Origin: CAZJTL01 sp964548905
GTDB lineage: Bacteria > Cyanobacteriota > Cyanobacteriia > Cyanobacteriales > Xenococcaceae
Length of the DNA stretch: 64,000 bases
Direction: 5' to 3'
NCBI GenBank assembly: GCA_964548905.1
Contig: CAZJTL010000003.1
Span: forward strand, 1 to 64,000
Under the pieces are notes generated by a model that had not been told where the DNA came from, did no database searches, and saw only the letters and a program-made list of their open reading frames with translations. Below are positions 1-8,117 of the stretch, in pieces; the stretch's first letter is position 1; each line of letters begins with the position of its first letter. The translations under genes and the position numbers were made by a program.

Positions 1-773
1 TGATTGTGGTGATGATGGTCGTGGTCATGGTCGTGGTCGTGTCCGCAATCATGATGGTCGTGATGGTCGTGATGATCGTGGTCGTGATGGTCGTGTTGAG
101 ACTCTTCAGGCTCAAAATATCGATCCGATTCAAACAGACCGACACTAAGAATTAGAGGTAAAGCAACTTGAGAATTTTGAGAACGTAGAATTCTGGCATC
201 TTGTTTGATATCTCTAATTCTAATTTCCAGTGAATCTACATCCGCCTCATCAACTAAATCTGTTTTATTGAGAATAATGATATCACCGTAAGCGATTTGG
301 CTATAGGCAGCTTGAGAATTAAACAGATCCAAACTGTAATTAGCTGAATCGACCAGAGTAATAATAGAATCGAGACGAGTCATCTCGCGTAATTCCGTCC
401 CCAAAAAAGTCAGTGCTACAGGTAACGGATCTGCTAATCCTGTAGTTTCTACAACCAAATAATCAATTTTTTCTTCTCGTTCGAGGACTTTATAAACTGC
501 GTTAACTAAATCTTCGTTGATCGTGCAGCAGATACAACCGTTATTCAATTCCACCATATTTTCGTCAGTGGAGACAATCAATTCATTATCAATGCCAATT
601 TCACCGAATTCGTTAACTAGAACTGCCGTTTTAAGTCCTTGTTGATTGGTAAGAATGTGATTGAGTAGAGTTGTCTTACCGCTACCGAGAAAGCCAGTAA
701 TAATGGTTACGGGTAAACCTTTTTTTGGGGCTTCTATACTTTCGAGGTTAGGCTGAGTACCGACTGTTTGCAT
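1..773 (-). CDS. CobW/COG0523-family metal-chaperone GTPase, His-rich, 3' end cut by window
   Basis: G3E-family P-loop GTPase of the CobW/COG0523 group, whose members deliver metals such as zinc or cobalt to target proteins in the cytoplasm. Reading from the ATG at 773-771, I see Walker A GFLGSGKTT (residues 27-35), the family metal-binding CxCC motif as CICC (80-83) and the guanine-specificity NKTD (169-172). From about residue 227 the protein becomes a run of His and Asp, with one Cys, that reaches the window edge at residue 257. Such His-rich linkers are typical of the zinc-linked subgroup. The C-terminal domain lies outside the window. It is divergent from cysS with about 90 bp between starts. 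The family is certain; the metal is not. Confidence 0.93.
   Translation of the reverse strand, partial: MQTVGTQPNLESIEAPKKGLPVTIITGFLGSGKTTLLNHILTNQQGLKTAVLVNEFGEIGIDNELIVSTDENMVELNNGCICCTINEDLVNAVYKVLEREEKIDYLVVETTGLADPLPVALTFLGTELREMTRLDSIITLVDSANYSLDLFNSQAAYSQIAYGDIIILNKTDLVDEADVDSLEIRIRDIKQDARILRSQNSQVALPLILSVGLFESDRYFEPEESQHDHHDHDHHDHHDHHDCGHDHDHDHDHHHHN
10..95. repeat. Degenerate trinucleotide-based repeat encoding the His/Asp tract
   Basis: Imperfect tandem units of the type GATGGTCGT and GTGGTCATG. On the minus strand these read as alternating CAC/CAT and GAC/GAT codons. They form the His-rich metal-binding stretch of the CobW-type GTPase and are prone to length change by slippage. 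Confidence 0.75.
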
Positions 774-863
774 AAACTTCGCAAAGAAAACGTCAGAATA
801 TAGGAAGATTAGATCGTATCTCTATTATTGCCTAATTGTACTAGTTGAATTAATCACATCGTC

Positions 864-2327
864 ATGACCTTAACGATTTACAATACTCTAACCCGTCAAA
901 AAGAACCATTTCAACCTCTAGAAAATGGTAAGGTGCGGATGTATTGCTGTGGCATTACCGTCTATGATTATTGCCACCTCGGTCATGCACGGACTTGTAT
1001 GGTTTGGGATGTAGTGCGTCGCTATTTAGAGTGGCGTGGTTATGCGGTGCAATACGTCCAGAATTTTACTGATATTGATGATAAGATTCTTAACCGAGCT
1101 AAAGAACTAGGAACTTCGATGGAAGAAGTTTCAGAACGCTTTATTAAGGCATATTTTGAAGATATGGAGCGTTTAGGGGTTAGAAACGCCGATGATTACC
1201 CCCGTGCTACCCATTCGATCGCTGGCATTCAAAATTTAGTTTCCGAACTCGAACAAAAAGGTTTCGCTTATCCCGCCGATGGCGATGTGTATTTCTGTGT
1301 CTGTAAGTTTCATGGCTATGGTAAGCTTTCGGGAAGAAAGTTAGAAGATATGCTTGCTGGTGCTAGTGGTAGGGTTGAAGTAGAAGATCCAGAAGCATCT
1401 AAAAAGAAAGATCCCTTTGATTTTGCTCTCTGGAAAGCCGCCAAACCTGGAGAACCTGCTTGGGATTCACCTTGGGGAAAAGGTCGTCCTGGCTGGCATA
1501 TCGAATGTTCGGCAATGGTGAGAGAAAAGCTAGGAGAAACGATCGATATTCACGTTGGCGGTAGCGATTTGATTTTTCCTCACCACGAAAACGAAATTGC
1601 TCAATCGGAAGCCGCTAATGGTCAGCTTTTAGCCAATTATTGGATGCACAATGGCATGGTTAAAGTAGACGGCGAGAAAATGGCAAAATCCTTGGGCAAC
1701 TTTACCACCATTAGGGATTTACTCGATCGCCCAGTCGAACCGATGGCAGTACGTTTATTTATCTTACAAGCTCATTACCGAAAACCAGTCGATTTTACTG
1801 CCGAAGCGATCGAAGCAGCTACTAATGGTTGGGAAACACTTAAAGAAGGATTATTATTTGGCGATCGCTATGGCAAACAGTTAGGTTGGGATTTATCTAG
1901 TCAAAACCCTCAAGAGGCGATCGATACAACTATTACTCAAGAGTTTCAAGCAGCAGTCGATGACGATTTTAACTTTGCTGGCGGTTTGGCAGTTTTATTT
2001 GAAATTGCTAAAGAATTACGCAAAGAAGGGAATCTGTTAGTCCATCAAGGCAAAACTGACGCTGATGAGTCAGAATTAAAACAAAAATGGCATACACTGA
2101 AGCAATTAGCAGATGTATTCGGTTTTCAAGCAGAATTTGTCGAAGATCGAGATGATACTGTAGGTGGTTTTAGCGATGCTGAGATTGAAGCTGTAATTCA
2201 ACAGCGTACTGAAGCAAGAAAAAACAAAAACTGGGGGGAAAGCGATCGCCTTCGTGATGAGTTGAAAGCAAAAGGGATTATTTTGGTCGATAAAGCTGGT
2301 GGAGTGACTACATGGCATAGAGGATAA
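864..2327 (+). CDS. cysS: Cysteinyl-tRNA synthetase
   Basis: Class I aminoacyl-tRNA synthetase that charges tRNA-Cys in the cytoplasm. At 487 residues it has the normal family length. The HIGH-type signature is HLGH at residues 38-41, and the KMSKS loop is KMAKS at 272-276. A zinc-ligand Cys sits at residue 29 (MYCCG), with further ligands expected in the GWHIECSAM and HHENE segments. The DALR-type C-terminal helical domain is present (AVDDDFNFAGG). The start is ATG at 864 with the canonical N-terminus. It appears monocistronic: a repeat-rich gap follows and the upstream gene is divergent. Nothing looks broken. Confidence 0.97.
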   Translation: MTLTIYNTLTRQKEPFQPLENGKVRMYCCGITVYDYCHLGHARTCMVWDVVRRYLEWRGYAVQYVQNFTDIDDKILNRAKELGTSMEEVSERFIKAYFEDMERLGVRNADDYPRATHSIAGIQNLVSELEQKGFAYPADGDVYFCVCKFHGYGKLSGRKLEDMLAGASGRVEVEDPEASKKKDPFDFALWKAAKPGEPAWDSPWGKGRPGWHIECSAMVREKLGETIDIHVGGSDLIFPHHENEIAQSEAANGQLLANYWMHNGMVKVDGEKMAKSLGNFTTIRDLLDRPVEPMAVRLFILQAHYRKPVDFTAEAIEAATNGWETLKEGLLFGDRYGKQLGWDLSSQNPQEAIDTTITQEFQAAVDDDFNFAGGLAVLFEIAKELRKEGNLLVHQGKTDADESELKQKWHTLKQLADVFGFQAEFVEDRDDTVGGFSDAEIEAVIQQRTEARKNKNWGESDRLRDELKAKGIILVDKAGGVTTWHRG

Positions 2328-2361
2328 GTAGTCATGCTTGCATTAATTGGATGGTTGAGAT

Positions 2362-2386
2362 AGGGATTAGGGATTAGGGGTTAGGG
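2362..2386. repeat. GGGATTA-type heptad repeat (STRR)
   Basis: Three to four units of GGGATTAG/GGGTTAG, the short tandemly repeated repetitive sequence class known from cyanobacterial intergenic DNA. The same motif recurs near 50370, 52970, 57000, 60100 and 61680 in this window. Confidence 0.8.
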
Positions 2387-2398
2387 AAATATGGAATA

Positions 2399-2504
2399 TA
2401 AGTAGTTGCACAAAATTAAATTCACAGGTGAGGGTAGGCAAAAGGCAATAGGCAAGAGGCAAGAGAAAATACAATTTGTGTAATTAATTGTGTTTAGGCA
2501 CTTA
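2399..2504. repeat. Dispersed hairpin repeat, copy A (full length)
   Basis: About 106 bp. The left end begins TAAGTAGTTGCACAAAATT. The right end, read on the other strand, begins TAAGTGCCTAAACACAATT, so the ends are imperfect inverted repeats of roughly 28 bp. Between them lies a run of AGGCAAA/AGGCAAG heptads. Other copies are at 20520, 30996, 32740 and 54777. It looks like a non-autonomous MITE-like element that has absorbed heptad repeats. No reading frame is present. Confidence 0.75.
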
Positions 2505-2586
2505 CAAATAATTAGGTTCGAGATACTTAGAAGAAAGCAGTGCGATCGTAGCTGAAATGCTGATAGCTACCCTCCCTTTAAGCTGT

Positions 2587-2608
2587 CTTAACCCGAACTG
2601 AGGTTAAG
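2587..2608. promoter_or_regulatory. Inverted repeat CTTAACC-8-GGTTAAG upstream of membrane protein gene
   Basis: Perfect 7-bp arms, CTTAACC (2587-2593) and GGTTAAG (2602-2608), lie 119 bp before the 2728 start. The arm resembles the half-site of cyanobacterial Pho boxes (TTAACC core), but Pho boxes are direct repeats, so binding by a PhoB-type regulator is only a guess. ppk lies one gene downstream. Confidence 0.35.
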
Positions 2609-2727
2609 TAGAATAAATCGACATTCAAATCACCTCAGTCTATATTGTGTTAGTAAAAGATTGACTTTAAGCATAGCCTCAGATTTTAGCTTGATCGTCC
2701 AACTACTAGCACCAGCCACCAAGACTA

Positions 2728-4266
2728 ATGAAAATTGTAATTAAGATAACTCTAATTGCTTTGTTGTGGATTATTGTCGTCAGCCCTACCAAGATTTTTG
2801 GAGATACATTATTTAGATTACAAATGACTCATGCCTTATGGACAGGAAGCGAAGAAATTACTCTACCACCCAATTACAAACCTGAATCTAGATTAGATAA
2901 TGTTGGTGTCGCAGGTGCAAATGGAAAACGATATATGTCCTATGAGGTGGGACAGTCCCTAATCATGCTTCCTGGTGATTGGTTAGGTTCTCAACTACAC
3001 AAAGTCTTACCTAAAACAGACGAAAGTTTTTTAAGACGGGTAATTGTTAGCTGGACAATTTTTGTTCCTCTCAATCTTTTAGTAGTACTTGCTGGTTTTT
3101 GGTTGCTGAAATTATTTGAATTTCCACCCAAGCTAGCTGCTTTATCTAGTATTACTTGGTTATTGGGAACAACTGTTCTTAGTTACGTGCAGCAACCACA
3201 GCAAAACAATCAAGTCTTGCTGTTTGTAACTCTAGGCTATGCCTCCGTTTTAGCTTGTTTGCGTTACGGTAAGTTCTATTGGGCAATAGCCAGTGGTATG
3301 GCGTTAGGTGCTGCTGTGTTAATGAGGATGACAAGCGTTATTCACGTTTTGACAGTAGTTCTATTTTTCTTGGGTGGTTTAATTTATCAAAATCGAGGTA
3401 AACATAATCCGATCGCCATAATTAAATTATTGGGATGGTGGGTAGTCGGGTTTATTCCCTTAAATTTGTTAAGTAGATTTATTGATTACTTACGTTTTGG
3501 TAGTTTTTGGCTCAACGGGCAGGGTTCGGCGATTAAACAATTAAATAATGACCCGATTTTTGCTGGTTTGCCTTTATTACCTGCTAATTTTCCCTTTAAT
3601 AATCCTCCCCATGTAGGTATTTGGGGAGTTTTGTTTTCTCCTGCTAAAAGTATTTTTATTTACGATCCTCTCTTATTGCCTTGCTCGATCTTAGCGGTTT
3701 TGTTCTGGAAGAGATTTTCTGTATATATTCAATGGTATTTAATTAACTGTCTGCTCAATCTTGCCCTTCATCTTGTCCTAACTAGCAAGCTGGATTTTTG
3801 GCATGGAGATCCAGGTTGGGGTGCCAGATATCATGTCACCTCTGTGCATTTGTTATTGATTCCTTTGATACCTGTCTTTTTAAAAACACTCTTAGGGTTG
3901 AAAAAACAGAAAAGATGGTTAATGCAGATAATTTTGTCCCTAGCAATTATGGCACAGGTAATCTCAGTAGTTTTTCGACCATCTGCAGAAGTGGGAAGAA
4001 TTTATTTTGCTTCACCAGAAAGCTTTCTTGAGTTTCGGATGGGACAGAGGATTGTCAATGTTGCTTGTTTGATTAATCGTGGTATATCCGATCGCTGTCC
4101 AAAACTTTTAGAACCAGCTAATGCTGAACCTTTAGTGCGTAAAGCTACTTTATTACCCTATGGCTTTACTAAAGGTCAAAATCTGATTTGGGCGATTTGG
4201 ATAACCATCCTCATGGCAGCGATCGCGTCTACTTTCTGGTTTTGTTTCTGGTCGATCGCGAGTTGA
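2728..4266 (+). CDS. Large polytopic membrane protein, possible GT-C-like glycosyltransferase
   Basis: 512 residues with about ten hydrophobic segments: one at residues 5-22, then clusters around 105-125, 140-160, 165-235, 300-330, 345-360, 375-400 and 490-508. The long loop after the first segment and the overall spacing resemble GT-C/dolichyl-phosphate-mannose-type glycosyltransferases, but I see no conserved catalytic DD or DE motif that proves this. A signal-anchor-like N-terminus places it in the plasma or thylakoid membrane. ATG at 2728. It stands 212 bp before ppk on the same strand, and the repeat-rich gap upstream suggests it has its own promoter. The function is not established. Confidence 0.7.
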   Translation: MKIVIKITLIALLWIIVVSPTKIFGDTLFRLQMTHALWTGSEEITLPPNYKPESRLDNVGVAGANGKRYMSYEVGQSLIMLPGDWLGSQLHKVLPKTDESFLRRVIVSWTIFVPLNLLVVLAGFWLLKLFEFPPKLAALSSITWLLGTTVLSYVQQPQQNNQVLLFVTLGYASVLACLRYGKFYWAIASGMALGAAVLMRMTSVIHVLTVVLFFLGGLIYQNRGKHNPIAIIKLLGWWVVGFIPLNLLSRFIDYLRFGSFWLNGQGSAIKQLNNDPIFAGLPLLPANFPFNNPPHVGIWGVLFSPAKSIFIYDPLLLPCSILAVLFWKRFSVYIQWYLINCLLNLALHLVLTSKLDFWHGDPGWGARYHVTSVHLLLIPLIPVFLKTLLGLKKQKRWLMQIILSLAIMAQVISVVFRPSAEVGRIYFASPESFLEFRMGQRIVNVACLINRGISDRCPKLLEPANAEPLVRKATLLPYGFTKGQNLIWAIWITILMAAIASTFWFCFWSIAS

Positions 4267-4478
4267 TCCAGCTATCAGCTAATCCCTAGTTAACCGACTA
4301 AAATTATCTGCGATCGCCATCCACAAACTGACGTAATTGTGCTGAGTTCAGATGATAATGATAAGATAAGTACATCAAAAGAGCGATCGAAGTTGGTGCT
4401 AAAGATTAGCTTCTCAAAAAACACGCAGTCGAACAGATCGAATCAACAATCAGATCGGTTTATCTAGGAAATGGAAAT

Positions 4479-6638
4479 ATGGCACGTAAATCTATCGCCA
4501 AAGAAATCAATCTCAATGACTCTCAATATTATTTCAATCGAGAATTGAGTTGGTTAGAATTTAACTATCGCGTCTTAAATGAAGCTCTAGACCCTCGCAC
4601 CCCTCTCTTGGAGCGTCTTAAATTTATGGCAATTTTTAGTGCCAATTTAGACGAATTTTTCATGGTAAGGGTAGCAGGATTGAAGCAGCAGGTAGAAGCA
4701 GGTGTTAGCAAACTAACCCCCGATGGTCGCACTCCCAGGCAACAATTGCAAGCGATCGCCGAACGCCTGCGTCCGATGATGAGCAAACAAGACCAACATT
4801 TTGAATCTACTCTACGCCAGGAATTAATTGGGCATAGTATTCATATCATCAATTATTTAGACCTCTCACAAGAACAGAGAAATTATCTAGACGAATTTTT
4901 TGAAGAACAAATTTTCCCCGTTCTTACTCCTTTAGCTGTCGATCCGAGTCATCCTTTTCCCTATATTTCTAATCTCAGCCTCAATTTAGCTGTAGTTGTT
5001 CAAGATCCAGAAACTGAAGAAGAATTATTTGCCAGGGTTAAAGTCCCCAAAGTTCTTCCTCGTTTCATCGAATTACCAGAAGAATTACGACAGAGATATA
5101 AGGGACAAGTTTCTGCTTGGACTGGTGTTCCCTTAGAACAAGCGATCGCTCATAATCTTGAATCCTTATTTCCTGGGATGAATGTACAGGAATGTTACAC
5201 TTTTCGAGTGACTCGTAACGCCGATCTCGCCGTTGAAGAAGATGAAGCTGATGATTTGTTACTGGCGATCGAGCAAGAATTGCGAAAACGTCGTCTTGGT
5301 GGTTCGGTAGTACGCTTAGAAATTCAATCTTCTACCCCAGATAACGTGCGATCGATGCTGATCGATGAATTAGATGTCAAATCAGAAGATGTCTACGAAA
5401 TTGATGGTTTATTGGGATTAGGAGATTTAATCTACTTTATGTCTCTATCCTTCCCCGAGTTGAAAGATCCACCTTGGAATGCTGCTGTTCCTCAAACTCT
5501 CCATCGTCTTAAAGATTTTACGATCGATAACGGTAATGCGGAAGCTGAGGATAGTGGCGATTTTTTTTCCCTAATTCGTGAAAAAGATATTTTGCTGCAC
5601 CATCCTTACTATTCTTTTAGCCGTACCGTCCAGCGCTTTATTAATCAGGCAGCTTACGATCCTAATGTACTGGCAATTAAAATGACCCTATACCGTACAG
5701 CAGGCGACTCGCCGATCGTCAATGCTTTAATTGCCGCAGCAGAAAATGGTAAGCAAGTTGCTGTTTTAGTAGAATTAAAAGCTCGCTTTGATGAAGAGAA
5801 TAACATTAATTGGGCGCGAAAACTGGAACAATCAGGGGTTCATGTCGTTTACGGTTTGTATGGCTTAAAAACCCATACTAAAGTGATTTTAGTAGTACGC
5901 CGCGAACAAAAAACGATTCGCCGTTATGTCCACATTGGTACAGGCAACTATAATCACAAAACGGCTCGTTTGTATACGGATCTGGGACTGTTGAGTTGTC
6001 GAGCAGAATTGGGAGCAGATTTAACCGATTTATTTAATTTTTTGACTGGTTATTCCAGGCAAAAGTCGTACCGTAAGTTATTAGTTGCGCCAGTTAATCT
6101 TAGAGAGCGGATGATCTCCATGATTCGGAGAGAAACTGAGAATTGTCTTAATGGCGGTACGGGAAGAATTGTTGCCAAAATGAACGCATTAGTCGATCCC
6201 AAAATTATTAAAACCCTGTACGAAGCTTCTCGGGCAGGAGTAGAAATAGACCTGATTGTCAGAGGAATGTGCTGTTTGCGTCCTGGAATTCCAGATATCA
6301 GTGAAAATATTCGAGTCATCAGCATTATCGGTCGTTTTCTAGAACATTCTCGCATTTTCTATTTTTACAACAACGGTCAAGAAGAAGTATATATAGGTAG
6401 TGCTGACTGGATGCCTCGCAATTTAGATCGACGAGTAGAAGCTGTAACACCAGTTCTCGATCTAGATATTGTTAAAGAATTACAAGAAATTTTGGGAGTA
6501 ATGCTAGCAGACGATCGACAAGCTTGGGATTTACAAAGCGATGGCAGCTATATTCAACGTCAACCATTAGAAGCTCAAAGAGCGCAAAGTAGTCATCAAG
6601 TATTGATAGAAATGGCTAGGCAATCAGGAGTAAATTAA
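4479..6638 (+). CDS. ppk: Polyphosphate kinase 1
   Basis: PPK1 makes long-chain polyphosphate from the gamma-phosphate of ATP, reversibly. At 719 residues it matches the family. The N-terminal helical domain starts with the typical YFNRELSWLEFN. The two PLD-like catalytic domains carry the autophosphorylated histidine in KTHTKV (His466), the HIGTGNYN motif (His485) and the second essential histidine in FLEHSRI (His623). The ATG at 4479 gives the canonical N-terminus. It is followed after 54 bp by dnaE-C on the same strand. Polyphosphate is a phosphorus and energy store in cyanobacteria, so phosphate control is likely, but I see no clear tandem Pho box directly upstream. Confidence 0.97.
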   Translation: MARKSIAKEINLNDSQYYFNRELSWLEFNYRVLNEALDPRTPLLERLKFMAIFSANLDEFFMVRVAGLKQQVEAGVSKLTPDGRTPRQQLQAIAERLRPMMSKQDQHFESTLRQELIGHSIHIINYLDLSQEQRNYLDEFFEEQIFPVLTPLAVDPSHPFPYISNLSLNLAVVVQDPETEEELFARVKVPKVLPRFIELPEELRQRYKGQVSAWTGVPLEQAIAHNLESLFPGMNVQECYTFRVTRNADLAVEEDEADDLLLAIEQELRKRRLGGSVVRLEIQSSTPDNVRSMLIDELDVKSEDVYEIDGLLGLGDLIYFMSLSFPELKDPPWNAAVPQTLHRLKDFTIDNGNAEAEDSGDFFSLIREKDILLHHPYYSFSRTVQRFINQAAYDPNVLAIKMTLYRTAGDSPIVNALIAAAENGKQVAVLVELKARFDEENNINWARKLEQSGVHVVYGLYGLKTHTKVILVVRREQKTIRRYVHIGTGNYNHKTARLYTDLGLLSCRAELGADLTDLFNFLTGYSRQKSYRKLLVAPVNLRERMISMIRRETENCLNGGTGRIVAKMNALVDPKIIKTLYEASRAGVEIDLIVRGMCCLRPGIPDISENIRVISIIGRFLEHSRIFYFYNNGQEEVYIGSADWMPRNLDRRVEAVTPVLDLDIVKELQEILGVMLADDRQAWDLQSDGSYIQRQPLEAQRAQSSHQVLIEMARQSGVN

Positions 6639-6692
6639 AAAATTTAAATCATTTTCCTTTATTGTATAGATCTCCGCTCGGCGTTAAGTTTC

Positions 6693-8048
6693 ATGGTAAA
6701 AATCATTAGTCGTAAAACTTTAAGTGTTCAGCCAGTCTACGACATCGGCGTAGAAAAAGACCATAATTTTTTATTAGCTAACGGATTAATTGCCTCTAAT
6801 TGTTTTAATAAATCCCACTCCACTGCTTACGCTTACGTTACCTATCAAACTGCCTATTTAAAAGCAAATTATCCTGTTGAATACATGGCAGCTTTGCTAT
6901 CTGCCAGTAGTGATAACAAAGAAAAAATCGAAAAGTATCGGGAAAATTGTCAAAAAATGGGGATAGAAGTCCTACCTCCCGATATCAATCGCTCTCAAAC
7001 CGATTTTACCCCTGTCGATCGCCAGATTTTGTTTGGGTTATCAGCAGTACCGACAGTAGGACAAGGAGCGATCGAAAATATTTTAAAAGCAAGAGAAGCA
7101 ACTGGCAGATTTCAATCTCTAGCGGATTTTTGCGAACGGGTAGACTTACGCGTAGTTAACCGTCGTGCTTTAGAAACTTTAATACACTGCGGCGCATTCG
7201 ATCGCCTGCAAAACAACCGCAGACAATCGATCGCCGATTTGGAATTACTGATTACTTGGGCGCAAAATCGTGCTAAAGAAAAAGAAAGCGGACAAATGAA
7301 TTTGTTCGATTTGATGGGAGATAAGAGGGCAGAAACTAACAACCAGCAAAATAGTTTCGAGCAAGCACCAAGCGCTCCAGCAGTTGCAGATTATTCTATT
7401 CAAGAAAAATTAAAAATCGAAAAAGAGACTTTAGGTTTTTACGTTTCCGATCATCCCCTCAAATCCATCAAAGAAGCAACCAAAATCTTATCCCCCGTTA
7501 ATTTAAGTCAGTTAGAAGAGGAAAAAACTCGCAAGAAAATTAGCGCTGTGGTGATGTTAATTGCTGTTAAAAAACACGTTGTAGCTGCAACAGGTAAACC
7601 GATGGCTTTTATCAAGATGGAAGATGTTTCGGGAGAAATTGAAGGGGTAGTTTTTACTGATGCCTATGAAAAAATAGAAAAAGTTTTAAAAGAAGATGCT
7701 CGTTTAATTATTTGGGGAAAAGTTGATAAAAGAAACGATCGCCTTCAGCTAATTGTAGATGATGCTGAACCAGTAGAAGATGTCCGTATGGTAATCGTGA
7801 GAATGACATCTCAACAAGCTTTAGACGCTTCAGCCCAGAATCTTCTTAAAGTAATTTTACAACAATATTCAGGCGATCGAAATCAGGTCAAAGTACCAGT
7901 AGTAGCCGTAGTTAGTCATGGTGGCAAACATTCTTTTGTTCGTTTTGGTGAAAAATTCTGGGTACAAGACTATGATGGAGCAGTCACATCTCTAAATGAC
8001 GCTGGATTCTTAGCCGATGCTGAACGCTTAATTCCTAGTGTTAGATAG
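6693..8048 (+). CDS. dnaE: DNA polymerase III alpha subunit C-terminal half with split intein C fragment (DnaE-C)
   Basis: The gene encodes Int-C (residues 1-36) followed by the C-extein of the replicative polymerase. Int-C begins MVKIISRKTL, contains the block F-type VEKDHNF and ends in LIASN. The C-extein begins at Cys37 with CFNKSHSTAYAYV, so the splice point is between bases 6800 and 6801. This is the well-known cyanobacterial naturally split DnaE arrangement: DnaE-N plus Int-N is encoded elsewhere and the two products are ligated by protein trans-splicing. The 415-residue extein carries the helix-hairpin-helix region (~100-180) and an OB-fold (~280-350). The dnaE N-half is outside this window. 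The direct repeat bounding the next gene begins 3 bp after its stop. Confidence 0.97.
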   Translation: MVKIISRKTLSVQPVYDIGVEKDHNFLLANGLIASNCFNKSHSTAYAYVTYQTAYLKANYPVEYMAALLSASSDNKEKIEKYRENCQKMGIEVLPPDINRSQTDFTPVDRQILFGLSAVPTVGQGAIENILKAREATGRFQSLADFCERVDLRVVNRRALETLIHCGAFDRLQNNRRQSIADLELLITWAQNRAKEKESGQMNLFDLMGDKRAETNNQQNSFEQAPSAPAVADYSIQEKLKIEKETLGFYVSDHPLKSIKEATKILSPVNLSQLEEEKTRKKISAVVMLIAVKKHVVAATGKPMAFIKMEDVSGEIEGVVFTDAYEKIEKVLKEDARLIIWGKVDKRNDRLQLIVDDAEPVEDVRMVIVRMTSQQALDASAQNLLKVILQQYSGDRNQVKVPVVAVVSHGGKHSFVRFGEKFWVQDYDGAVTSLNDAGFLADAERLIPSVR

Positions 8049-8050
8049 TT

Positions 8051-8072
8051 TATGGTTGATTGAATAATTGCC
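8051..8072 (+). repeat. 22-bp direct repeat, left copy (island boundary)
   Basis: Perfect 22-bp match to 10678-10699, starting TATGGTTGATTGAATAA. The two copies bracket the methyltransferase-nuclease gene and an Rpn-type gene remnant, a 2.6-kb segment. This is the pattern left by an insertion that duplicated, or recombined at, a 22-bp site. Confidence 0.85.
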
Positions 8073-8088
8073 CTCTTTCACCTATACT
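8060..8088 (+). promoter_or_regulatory. Candidate promoter for the methyltransferase-nuclease gene
   Basis: TTGAAT (8060-8065), 17-bp spacer, TATACT (8083-8088). The -35 element lies inside the direct repeat and the -10 lies in the inserted DNA. This would give a leader of about 23 nt before the GTG at 8118. Confidence 0.45.
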
Positions 8089-8117
8089 TTGATGTCTGTG
8101 GATACTGTTTTGAAAGA

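Noticed and set aside
2587..2608. Cyanobacterial Pho box controlling ppk
   Set aside because: Pho boxes are direct repeats with short spacers; this is an inverted repeat and is one gene away from ppk.
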